A DNA stretch of 55,725 bases from Sporisorium sorghi (lineage: Eukaryota > Basidiomycota > Ustilaginomycetes > Ustilaginales > Ustilaginaceae). Shown here piece after piece: positions 47,650 to 55,725 of the stretch. Within the stretch, counting starts at the first letter, position 1. The number at the start of each line of letters is the position of its first letter. The DNA is taken from NCBI GenBank assembly GCA_023212695.1, contig JALCCG010000145.1, forward strand, positions 1 to 55,725. The letters are read 5' to 3'. The notes beneath the pieces were generated by a model that saw only the letters and a list, made by a program, of their open reading frames with translations, was not told where the DNA came from and did no database searches. Position numbers and translations under genes: made by a program.

Positions 47650-48141
47650 GATGACGGTATGCTGCTACCCGACGTTGTAGGGTTGCTTGTCAGAAGCAGG
47701 CGCTTGTGTTGCGTGCACTCGAACCTTGGATGTTGACTCTTGTGCCGATGGCCTCTGAGTGTGTTGGCTGAAGAGGTAGGATGTGGAAAGGCGAAAGCAA
47801 AGGTGATCAAGAGGATGGCGCAGCAATGAGTTTGGAGTTGTCGACTAAGAAAGTGGAGCGTGCTCAGAAGCAAAAGTAACAGCCAAACTGCCGCCGCCAA
47901 CGCGTTGCAAGCAAAGAAGCGTGCGTAAGTGACAAAGGCGCAAGAAAAGGGTGATCGACCAGAAATTCCTCGTTGCAGAGCCAGTCTCTTTTGAGCCTCA
48001 TCTCGTCTGACTGTTGCTGACCAATTTGCTCCAATTCAAATCCGACTTCCGACTTGGACTTCGGCTTCTGCTCTCAAATCAACACTCTCCTCTCCTCTCC
48101 TTCGTCTTGCAACAACATCAACCTCGCAACACACACGCACG
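47650..48141. promoter_or_regulatory. divergent promoter region, PRE5 / SRP receptor beta
   Basis: This 492-bp shared region contains two CCAAT boxes in direct repeat at 48021-48025 and 48031-48035, exactly 10 bp apart and ~110-120 bp before the SRP receptor ATG. CCAAT is the site of the HAP/NF-Y complex. I found no GGTGGCAAA-type proteasome control element. Function is inferred. Confidence 0.4.
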
Positions 48142-49419
48142 ATGGCATTCGTCGCACCAGCAGTGCGCTGGCCTGACGCAGTGGCGTCTCACCTGCCACA
48201 ACCGCTCAAAGAATCCGGCATCCCCCCACAGTACTTCGTCATTGTCCCCGCAACCCTCCTCGCGGTCCTATTAACCTACACGCTCTCGAAAGCATCGGCC
48301 AAAGTCAACACTCCGCACCTGGCTTCTGCTACATCATCAGATCAAGAATACATCACCAAGCGCTCGCACAACCGCCCATCGACCGTCCTGCTCGTCGGGC
48401 TCAGCGACACAGGCAAGACGTCGCTCTTCTCGTCGCTCGTCTACCAGACCACCCCTGCGACGCTGCCTTCGCAAAAGCCGTCGCAGGGCCTCGTTGCCGC
48501 TGCTGCACTCGACGCGGATGCCACTCTCAAATCCGTTACGCTGGTCGACCTGCCAGGACACGCGAGACTGCGCCCACTCGTCGACGAACACCTCTCGCAA
48601 GCCGACGGCCTCGTCATCTGCATCGACACCGTCACGGCTTCCAAAGCGTCTACTTCCTCCGCGAACCGACCAGGCGACGCTGAGACTATCACCGACGTAG
48701 CCGATTTGCTGCACTCGACGCTCACCACACTGGCGCGACAACGGGCCCGCTCTTCTAACGGCGTCGCCCCACCGTCGGTGCTCGTGCTGTTCACGCGTGC
48801 CGACCTCTCGCCGCTCCTCGGCGGTGCTGCTGCGGGCACGGATGCTGCTAAGGACGAGAAGCGCCGTGCGCAGCTGCTTGCGCGGTGCAGAACCACGCTT
48901 GAGGCGGAGCTGGGACAGAGACGGCTGAACATGGGTCTGGGACGACGTCGAGCTGGCGCCGGCGGCGGTGGGGCTGGTGCGGGGAACGTCAAGATCGCCG
49001 GGCTGGGCAAGGTTGCAGATGCGGACCCGGGCACGTCTGCTGCAGGTGGCGGTGTGTTTGGATGGATCAAGCGCGCTCTCGGCTTGGGAGGCTCCGGTGG
49101 GAACGTCTCAGCGGATGCAGCCGAGGGAGACGAGGAGGAGGAGGAAGACGACGAGGTGGTCGACTACATCGACTGGGTCGCGAGTCAGAGGGCGCTTTCT
49201 ACCTCAACGAGTGAGACGCCGCTGGGCGCGTCGAGCTTCAGCCTAGAGAGGTTGGATGAGGACGTTGTGTTTGGGGGCAAGGTCGAGTTCGCGCTGGCTA
49301 GTGTGGGTAAGACTCGGTCGTGGGATCAGAAGCACGATGGTGCGGAGGGTGAGAAGGTGATCGATGTCAGCGGTGAATTGACCGAGTTGAAAAAGTGGAT
49401 TGTTGAGCTTCAGTCGTAA
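48142..49419 (+). CDS. signal recognition particle receptor subunit beta
   Basis: The 425-aa product has one N-terminal membrane anchor (about 31-48, FVIVPATLLAVLLTYTLS) and then a small GTPase domain. The P-loop is GLSDTGKTS (86-94), the G3 motif is DLPGH (136-140), and the G4-like segment is FTRADL. This architecture is that of SRP receptor beta (SRPRB; yeast Srp102), which anchors the alpha subunit to the ER for co-translational targeting. It is longer than usual because of a Gly/Ala-rich and acidic insertion (about 270-345), just before the C-terminal part that completes the G domain. No intron is seen. Confidence 0.93.
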   Translation: MAFVAPAVRWPDAVASHLPQPLKESGIPPQYFVIVPATLLAVLLTYTLSKASAKVNTPHLASATSSDQEYITKRSHNRPSTVLLVGLSDTGKTSLFSSLVYQTTPATLPSQKPSQGLVAAAALDADATLKSVTLVDLPGHARLRPLVDEHLSQADGLVICIDTVTASKASTSSANRPGDAETITDVADLLHSTLTTLARQRARSSNGVAPPSVLVLFTRADLSPLLGGAAAGTDAAKDEKRRAQLLARCRTTLEAELGQRRLNMGLGRRRAGAGGGGAGAGNVKIAGLGKVADADPGTSAAGGGVFGWIKRALGLGGSGGNVSADAAEGDEEEEEDDEVVDYIDWVASQRALSTSTSETPLGASSFSLERLDEDVVFGGKVEFALASVGKTRSWDQKHDGAEGEKVIDVSGELTELKKWIVELQS

Positions 49420-49574
49420 CCCTCTCAAGGCTGTCACCCGATCAACGTAACACGAACACATTCACATGACACATTCAGCTTACAGCATCGGTAAAGGTGT
49501 TGTTGAGAAGCAGTCACTCGCTCCTCTTTTGACAGAGCATTTTCTACGATCACGAAGCGTAAAGCTTCAGGCGT

Positions 49575-50837
49575 CTACAGATGCCAAGGCGTACCCTCTG
49601 GAATGTTCCATCTCTTCCACACGTCCTCAATCCCCATATCCAGCTTGAGGTCGCGCGCGATAGGCCTGCCACCGGGCGCCTCGCCCTCCTTGTCCGGGTT
49701 GCGGAAGATGACGCTCTCATACAGACCCAGACTAAGATGAATGCCCGCTGGACCTGGCGTGAACTGCTCCTTGGGCGTCTGCCCATCAATCATCGCCAAG
49801 ATGTTGCTCTTGATGGCGTCGATCTGGCCCATCGCAGCGCGCACCGTCTTGCTCGCGCCCGAGTCGGCAATGTCGCCCACTGCGAACATCTTCTGCGTCA
49901 ACGGAGTCGTCGACGCATTCCCGAAATCGATCTGCATCGTCGGGTGGACATTGATGAACCCATCCTTGCTCAAGGCTTGAGGGGCGAACGAGGCGAGGAG
50001 CTCGGACCTTGGCGTCTGGCCGGTACACATGAGCACGAGGTCCGCGTGCACCTTGTCGCCATTCTGCAGCTGCACATCGAACGACTTCCCAGGCATAAAC
50101 GCGGGGAACCCGCCTGCGGGGACGACGACGCGGCTGCCCAGGTGCGTGTCGACATTGCGCTCGGCGAAGCGCTTCGCAACGACAGCGTGCAAGTCCGGGT
50201 GGAACTTGTTCATCAGCTGCGGGCGGCTGTGCAACAGCGTCACTTTCTTGCTTCCGTCAGGATAGAGTTCGGCGATGTCACATGCGACTTGAACGCCCAC
50301 TGCGCCGCCGCCGACGATGACGATCTTTTTAGCTTGCTGCACAGCGTCCTGGTAGGAGCGGAGCGTTTCGACGGCCTGTTTTTTCGCTTCTGCGGCGTCG
50401 GTGTGGTCGGAGGGCAGCGACCAGGGTTGGCGCAGCTGCGTGCCCGTCGCGATGGCCAGGAAGTCGAACTCCAGCCTATCCCCTTCCGTGGTAGCGCGGT
50501 CAAGCTGCAGGTAGCCCCGGCCCGGGTCGCTGTCTGAAACGTGCACAGACAGCGCCTTGGCATGCACAATGCCCGCATTGCCCGCATTACCCGCATCCAG
50601 CGCATACGTGTACGGAATCAGCGCCTTCTCCTCCCCGCCCCGGTGCAGCACCGCAAACCGCGGAAACGTGAACAGGTGGTGGAAGTGCGAGTTGGCCTCC
50701 ACCACCACCACGCGGTGCGTAGCCGGCAGAACGGGAATGAGAGCCTGCGCCAGCCGCATGCCGACGTACGACCCGCCCACGACGGCGATGGTGGATTGCT
50801 TGGCTGTCATCTTGGCTGCTGCGGTAGCAATGTTCAT
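49575..50837 (-). CDS. FAD-dependent NAD(P)H oxidoreductase, AIF/AMID-like
   Basis: The ATG at 50837 (MNIATAAAKMTAKQ) gives 420 aa; a second Met ten codons later is a possible start. The FAD-binding Rossmann motif is AVVGGSYVGMRLAQ near the start. The NAD(P)H-binding motif IVGGGAVGVQVACDIAELYP is central, and the C-terminal FAD contact is MFAVGDIAD. These fit the pyridine nucleotide-disulphide oxidoreductase group of AIF/AMID (FSP1-like) and NDH-2-like enzymes, which oxidise NAD(P)H with quinone-type acceptors. No redox-active CxxC is visible. Upstream in the same frame lies a hydrophobic stretch without an ATG; it may be chance or an unrecognised anchor exon. Confidence 0.9.
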   Translation of the reverse strand: MNIATAAAKMTAKQSTIAVVGGSYVGMRLAQALIPVLPATHRVVVVEANSHFHHLFTFPRFAVLHRGGEEKALIPYTYALDAGNAGNAGIVHAKALSVHVSDSDPGRGYLQLDRATTEGDRLEFDFLAIATGTQLRQPWSLPSDHTDAAEAKKQAVETLRSYQDAVQQAKKIVIVGGGAVGVQVACDIAELYPDGSKKVTLLHSRPQLMNKFHPDLHAVVAKRFAERNVDTHLGSRVVVPAGGFPAFMPGKSFDVQLQNGDKVHADLVLMCTGQTPRSELLASFAPQALSKDGFINVHPTMQIDFGNASTTPLTQKMFAVGDIADSGASKTVRAAMGQIDAIKSNILAMIDGQTPKEQFTPGPAGIHLSLGLYESVIFRNPDKEGEAPGGRPIARDLKLDMGIEDVWKRWNIPEGTPWHL

Positions 50838-51987
50838 CTGCGTGTCGCCGTGCGATGTGTCTTGAAGATGGAGATGGGAGTAGAAGAAGAAGGTGATGGT
50901 GCAAATGAGGGGGAGAAGGATGGAGGTGAGCCAGAGGAGTCTGGTTTGATATACGCATGTGGTGCTGGCCGAGTCGGTTGGTTCGGTCGAAAGGACGGAA
51001 ACTTGGTGGAGCCTTACACTGCTCGAGCTGCGTGAGGACAAGCAACACCGCGGAGCAACAGTCAATCGTGCCGCTCTCTCGCCGTCTAGGACCAGACCGT
51101 CTCGGTTGGAACGGACAAAGGATCTTCGCCGAGTTTTATCAGATAAACTTCTGCAAAGCCTCCCTAACCGACCTCGTGCTGCACAGCATCAGAGACCCGA
51201 CCGTCAGCACGAGCACAAGTGTCAGTCGATCATTCGACTCAGCTTTTTATGCTTGCCCACCTTCAGCCAGGCCGGGGTTTTGCCGGTCGCAGTAATCGGC
51301 AGTCGAGCGTGGACTTGCAGTTCCGTCGCCGTGCAGGTCCGTTCCGCCAATGGGATGTGATCACACTGACTCGCGAGGGATGCCTCTTCACACACGCAGC
51401 CTGAGCGAGTAGGTCCGCGGATCAGATACCGCTCTGGTCCACAGAGTCATAGTGTCATCTTCCCTTCGAGCCATGTTGTCATTGACCGTGTGGTCTCTAC
51501 AGCAGGAAAATCGTTTTTCCCTCGCGCCGCCGGCTAACATCTTTCGTTTCGGCCGAAATGGCTTTCTGTCCAACACTGCTGTCTCCCTGCCATCTCTCTC
51601 CACCATACTTGGTGGCTGGAGTCCACGCAGACGACACCATCTGAAAACAGCGAGACTTGCCCCCGAGGCGATGCAAGTGAGGAGAAAGGCTCACAAACAG
51701 ACCTCATTCGAGGGCCAAAGCGAGTAATGTGAGGATCGCAGAAAAGACGCCGAGCACACAGCTCTCATCGACTAGCCATGCTCACAGAGTGAGGATCACT
51801 GCCAATTGTTGTACACCGAGCAGCAGCCTCTTCAACGACCAGCAACTCGGATCAAACAATCCCGCTAGAGCTCATTCACACACCAACTTCGACCACTCAC
51901 CACCCAAGACCGAGAAAGACTGTGATGGTTGCAATTGAGTACATGCTGTGTATATGGTATATATCCTATCCTACATCTGTCCACCTC
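50838..51987. other. intergenic region, 1.15 kb
   Basis: Between two minus-strand genes. The first ~130 bp upstream of the oxidoreductase continues its open frame with a hydrophobic translation. The rest has no gene-like frame, repeat array or recognised RNA gene. Confidence 0.45.
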
Positions 51988-54615
51988 TTAGGACCCACGC
52001 GAGCCCAACGTCCGCCTCACATCGCGTGGCGGCCTCGTAGGCGACGCAGCCGGCGACCCCTCCAGCTCCCCCAACCACGCACCTTCTTCCACAGGCGGCT
52101 CCGGCAACGGCGCAGCAATATACTGCGACTGCGCCCACTCCCTCGCAATCCTCGAAGCCGGCGTCTCCGCACCACCGCCCAAACTCTCCTTCCTCCTCGA
52201 CTGACGCTTGAGCACCGGCGAGACAGGCATACCCTCAACCACCTTTGGCGATGACAACACCTCCTGCGCCGACCCTCCCACCGACGGCCGTCTCGGCGGC
52301 GTGGTCGCCTCCCCATTCGCCGCCCTAATAACGCGCGGGTCAAACGACGGATACTCTGCCAGCGTCGTATCGTTCGACCTGAAGAAGCCCTGTGCATCCT
52401 CTGCCGGATCCGCAACCGCCGCTCTCGCACGCCCACCCACCATCGGCATCGACGACAGCCCAAACGACTCTGTAACGTCCTGCGGGATCGACATGGTCGC
52501 CTCCCGCTCGCCCCTCTCGCCGCCCCTCCAGCCACCCCGAGCCGCGACCGGCAGTGGAACGCGCAACACGCTTCTCCCCCAATCCTTCCGCTCCTCCATC
52601 TCCGGAGACCCGCCAACGGACGCCATGGACGCCATCTGATCGTCCGGCCGGATCACAAACCCTCCCGGTCGACTCGTCTGCTCGGCAATCGCGAACTTCA
52701 TCGCCGTATCCATCGCCATCCTCGACCTCGACTGCACCTGCGACATCGACGCCTCGAGATCCACACTCTCCGGCACTGCCGGCAGCGTCCTCGTCTTCTC
52801 CCGCCCTCCATTCCCACCACCGCCACCACCCTGCTCCTCCCCCGCCCCCTCGCCACTCCCCCCCGCCGAACCCTTCAACCGCTTCCTCAACCCGCCCTCG
52901 CCACCGCTGCCCTGACTCGCCTCCGGCTGAGGCACGTCAAAGTTCCGAAAGATAATCGACCCGATCGTCAGCCCGCCGAACACCGCCGAGGCCCACGCAG
53001 CCGTGGTGCCCGCGATCGACATCGGGTGCCGCACCGCATCGGGCCCGCGCAGCGCCGCCTCGTACTCGACCGCGGCCAGATAGATCGTAACCGCACCAAA
53101 GAAGCACGCGGCCGAGATGATGCCGAGGTACAGAATGAGGAGGTTGATGAGGCAGCGGCGCAGATACTTGTAGCGCGACATGGGCCCGCCGGTGATCGAG
53201 AGGCGTTTGCGGCGCGCTGACCTGCTCGAGATGCCTCCCGCTCCGCCGCCAACGCGGCTGCCCGTGCGCGTATCCAGCCTGATGAGCCGCCGAAACGCCG
53301 ATGACCTGGGCGTAACCGGCGTGATGGGAGGCGACTCGTTCTCGGCAGCCAAGCTCGTCACCTGCGCCATGCGAGGCGTGGTGGCGCCATCCATGAGGCC
53401 CAAAGCCGCCGGTTCCTGCCTCAACTCCATGTCGTGTGCAGCCTTGAACGACTCGCCTGCACTGCCCCTCGTGCCGCGACCGTCGTCCGACGCACCCCGA
53501 TCCTCGTAGACATCCTCCAACCCGCCGACCGCGGAACCCTGCCACACCGGTCTCGACCCCCTCCTCGTCACCGCACTCCCCTCCTGCCTCGCCTCCGCCG
53601 CCAGCTGCGCCTCCAACTTCTGCTGGTAGCTCAACAGAATCCCCCGCTGCCTCACCACCTGCCTATACAGCAGATACACCAACACCCCACCAGCCGGCAC
53701 ATAAAACACCAAGAACAACAACGCCCAGAACCCCCACAGCACGTACCCGATATCAATGTAGTAATACGACCTCGTCCAGTTCGTAAAGATACCATACGCC
53801 TGCACCTGAAACACCCTCACCGTCGCCGGATCCACCGCCGCCCCCACCTGCGTCGCCCTAAGCACCGCCTCCACCGCGCCATCCCATTCCTTCCACTCGT
53901 CAAACGTCCTCGTCATCTTGACAGAACTCAAACAAACCGGCGGCAACAACGACACGACCAGCGCAACAGGAACGCCCCAGCACGCCGCATTGACCACCAG
54001 CGGCCACTGCAGCCTCCCTGCCGCCCTGCTCGCCGTCGGCCGATCCAGCGCCCCTGGCGCGGTATAAAAGCTCCCCCACCCAGTCAGGAACGCCCCGACG
54101 TAGAGCGGGATCCACACCATGCTCCTTGCAGCCTGGAACGCCTTAACCCGCTTGCCGACGTGACCGTGGTACAGCTGCCAGACGATGATGTTGAACGCGA
54201 CGGTGGCGGCGCCGTATGCGCCCTCGAGCAAGAGGAAGCAGTTGATGGCGTTGGGGACGAGGTAGGACCCTTGCGCGCGGCGTTCGAGGCGCACGGGGTT
54301 GAGCCGCCCGTGGTACAGCCGATGCCCCGCGACGGGGAGACCGATGACGATGAGCAAAGCGATTATGCCCGCGGTGACGAGCATCGTGATGAGGAAGTAC
54401 GAGGGTACGTCCAGGAAGAACAGCCGGCGGAGAAAGGCGCGCAGCGCATCGATCGCAGCGAGCTGCACCGCGGGGTCGGTCGAGCTGAGGCCGGAAACGA
54501 TGGATGAGGGGAAAGCGTCCGGGTCGGTCGGGCCGCGGAACATCTGCACCAGGCGCGACGCTATGCTCGAGGGGGTTGAATTCATCGCTGCTGCTGCCGA
54601 TGCGATCGCGGACAT
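51988..54615 (-). CDS. seven-pass membrane protein with large central loop, function unknown
   Basis: The ATG at 54615 (MSAIASAAAAMNSTPSS) gives 875 aa. Hydrophobic helices are visible at about 73-97 (YFLITMLVTAGIIALLIVIG), 118-146, 166-184, 204-228, about 300-330 (YVLWGFWALLFLVFYVPAGG), then after a ~170-residue Ser/Arg-rich loop CLINLLILYLGIISAACFFG and a final AWASAVFGGLTIGSIIF. The remaining ~250 residues are a disordered, phosphosite-like cytoplasmic tail. Seven helices and a long third loop recall GPCR-like topology, but I see no signature of a named receptor class. It may be a basidiomycete-specific plasma-membrane protein. No intron was needed. Confidence 0.8.
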   Translation of the reverse strand: MSAIASAAAAMNSTPSSIASRLVQMFRGPTDPDAFPSSIVSGLSSTDPAVQLAAIDALRAFLRRLFFLDVPSYFLITMLVTAGIIALLIVIGLPVAGHRLYHGRLNPVRLERRAQGSYLVPNAINCFLLLEGAYGAATVAFNIIVWQLYHGHVGKRVKAFQAARSMVWIPLYVGAFLTGWGSFYTAPGALDRPTASRAAGRLQWPLVVNAACWGVPVALVVSLLPPVCLSSVKMTRTFDEWKEWDGAVEAVLRATQVGAAVDPATVRVFQVQAYGIFTNWTRSYYYIDIGYVLWGFWALLFLVFYVPAGGVLVYLLYRQVVRQRGILLSYQQKLEAQLAAEARQEGSAVTRRGSRPVWQGSAVGGLEDVYEDRGASDDGRGTRGSAGESFKAAHDMELRQEPAALGLMDGATTPRMAQVTSLAAENESPPITPVTPRSSAFRRLIRLDTRTGSRVGGGAGGISSRSARRKRLSITGGPMSRYKYLRRCLINLLILYLGIISAACFFGAVTIYLAAVEYEAALRGPDAVRHPMSIAGTTAAWASAVFGGLTIGSIIFRNFDVPQPEASQGSGGEGGLRKRLKGSAGGSGEGAGEEQGGGGGGNGGREKTRTLPAVPESVDLEASMSQVQSRSRMAMDTAMKFAIAEQTSRPGGFVIRPDDQMASMASVGGSPEMEERKDWGRSVLRVPLPVAARGGWRGGERGEREATMSIPQDVTESFGLSSMPMVGGRARAAVADPAEDAQGFFRSNDTTLAEYPSFDPRVIRAANGEATTPPRRPSVGGSAQEVLSSPKVVEGMPVSPVLKRQSRRKESLGGGAETPASRIAREWAQSQYIAAPLPEPPVEEGAWLGELEGSPAASPTRPPRDVRRTLGSRGS

Positions 54616-55198
54616 CGTGTGCGCGTGCAACGCAGGTGTTGGAGTGTCGAGCAAAAGGTTGCGAGAGGTGGAGATCAAGGCTAGGCGCGCATGACGCAGC
54701 TGACGGTGGAGTCGGTGTGGTGCTCGTTCAAGTAGCGCTCGCGAGCTTGTCGAAGGTTGTCGCTGGATGTCGTAGACGGCAAGGACCTGAACGTTGTCGT
54801 TGACCGCAAAAGTGTCGATGTAGAAGAGATGAAAGCGCAACAGAGATGGAAGCAAGATGCAGACGTGGTGGTTGCCGTGATGGTAGCAGAGGTGATAGAC
54901 ACGCAAGTCGAAGCTGTGCTGCTGGTGATGCCGATGAAGCAAGATGCGCTGGGCCGGGTACAATTCGACGCAGGAACACTATCGCAACGTCCTGCTGCTG
55001 CGCACAAAGAGCGGTAGTTGTGGGGTCGACCTCCTCGTCGTCGGCTAGATTGCAGATCTACTATCCGCCCAAGTGCAGAGTGCCGAATACCACGAGATAG
55101 TGGCGCAATGAATACGGAGTGGCAGATACGTTGTGGAAGATGAGAACGACCAAGACGATGGTGAGACTAGGACCAGCTGGGCGCCAACCCAATTTTCG

Positions 55199-55318
55199 TC
55201 AGTTGGAGCCTTGCCGGCGGAGTGCGAAAGCGTGGATGAGACCGACACTGAAGCCAAGGACGAGAAGCGCCACAACAAGGAGGAGCTGAATACGGAAAGA
55301 GATGGCGGGAAGCAGCAT
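55199..55318 (-). CDS. possible 39-aa single-pass membrane microprotein
   Basis: ATG at 55318 to TGA at 55199-55201. The frame begins MLLPAISFRIQLLLVVALLV and ends FALRRQGSN: one hydrophobic helix of about 20 residues followed by a basic end, a good single-span profile. It has no recognised family and could equally be chance or a first exon. Confidence 0.2.
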   Translation of the reverse strand: MLLPAISFRIQLLLVVALLVLGFSVGLIHAFALRRQGSN

Positions 55319-55590
55319 GCGAAACGCAACCCCACTCTTCCTCAACGGTGTCAGCTGAGATGGATGCAGATGGGGGGGGGGGTCAGTCGAGACCCAGAGC
55401 GGGCAAATGAGCATTCAGCGAGAGACGATCAGCGGGGGAAGCTGGTGAGGCAGAGCGTAAACAAGTTGCTTTTGCTCGCCATCAGACTCGGACGAATCAT
55501 GAGAAAAATTGAAAATAAAAATAAAAAAATAAAAAATAAAAAATCTGGGGAATCATCAAACGCTCTGCAACAGCAGAAGGTAACGTGTAT

Positions 55591-55624
55591 CACGTAGATG
55601 TGGAATTCACGTAGGTGTGGAATT
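55591..55624. repeat. 17-bp tandem duplication
   Basis: CACGTAGATGTGGAATT is followed immediately by CACGTAGGTGTGGAATT, with one mismatch. It directly abuts the left arm of the inverted repeat at 55625. Confidence 0.9.
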
Positions 55625-55669
55625 GAGGGGGACTTGCGAAATTTGGGTCAAAACAGGCAAGTCCCCCTC
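55625..55669. repeat. 13-bp perfect inverted repeat, 19-bp loop
   Basis: GAGGGGGACTTGC at 55625-55637 is matched by GCAAGTCCCCCTC at 55657-55669. The stem is GC-rich with a 19-nt loop. It could be a terminator-like hairpin, a protein-binding palindrome or the end of a degenerate mobile element. Confidence 0.85.
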
Positions 55670-55725
55670 CACTCACAAATTTTGAGGCAGCACAGCAGTC
55701 AAATCTTGAACACCAATTCATCTCT

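Larger units (their letters stand above)
54616..55725. other. terminal intergenic region with AT-rich island and repeats
   Basis: No confident gene lies right of the membrane-protein start. Contents are a possible 39-codon hydrophobic frame (55199-55318, minus), a G-run at 55373-55381, an A/T island at about 55502-55543 unlike the surrounding GC-rich DNA, a 17-bp tandem duplication (55591-55624) and a 13-bp inverted repeat (55625-55669). A gene could begin beyond the window. Confidence 0.5.

Noticed and set aside
55133..55597. 154-codon plus-strand frame near the right end
   Set aside because: It lacks an ATG start and ends in the A/T-rich island (Lys/Asn run); not gene-like.

Overview
The window looks like nuclear DNA of a smut fungus (Ustilaginales, Basidiomycota; for example an Ustilago, Sporisorium or Moesziomyces/Pseudozyma relative). 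The evidence is GC-rich coding DNA, mostly intronless long genes, a few short introns with GTAAGT/GTACGT donors and CAG acceptors, fungal gene families (chitin synthase, SNU66/SART1, OM14-like, zeta-COP), and long serine-, alanine- and glutamine-rich disordered regions. The species is inferred from style and family content, not from a database match. I saw no transposase, reverse transcriptase, CRISPR array, rRNA or convincing tRNA.

Left third (1-24 kb). The edge holds what looks like the last exon of a truncated plus-strand gene behind a poly-C intron. A long run of minus-strand genes follows: a WD40 protein with a hexapeptide-repeat helix, an 85-aa coiled-coil protein, a three-exon histidine phosphatase, an MBD4-like DNA glycosylase with an apparent 1-nt frameshift near its 3' end, a PPT1-type thioesterase with a C-terminal membrane segment, and zeta-COP. 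Head to head with zeta-COP is a 1637-aa CAMKL-type kinase. After it come an aldo-keto reductase, a class I-III chitin synthase and a divergent TBC-domain protein, all on the minus strand.

Middle (24-40 kb). An unrecognised 798-aa disordered/coiled-coil protein is divergent from a secreted 759-aa protein whose core resembles the M23/LytM barrel but lacks visible metal ligands. A 1526-aa RhoGAP follows, convergent with UTP14.

Right third (40-55.7 kb). This is housekeeping-dense and arranged largely as divergent pairs: UTP14/NIP7 (both ribosome biogenesis), SNU66-SART1/OM14-like, and the proteasome subunit PRE5/SRP receptor beta. A cystinosin-type PQ-loop transporter, an AIF/AMID-like FAD oxidoreductase and a basidiomycete-style seven-pass membrane protein complete the set. 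The right end holds an AT-rich patch, a 17-bp tandem duplication and a 13-bp-stem inverted repeat that belong to no gene I can see.

Functionally this is mostly core genome: secretory traffic (zeta-COP, SRP receptor beta, TBC, chitin synthase), signalling (kinase, RhoGAP), ribosome/spliceosome/proteasome components, lysosome-vacuole functions (PPT1, cystinosin) and DNA repair. I see no dedicated novel multi-gene system. The best leads are single proteins with altered active sites, and the shared UTP14/NIP7 promoter.
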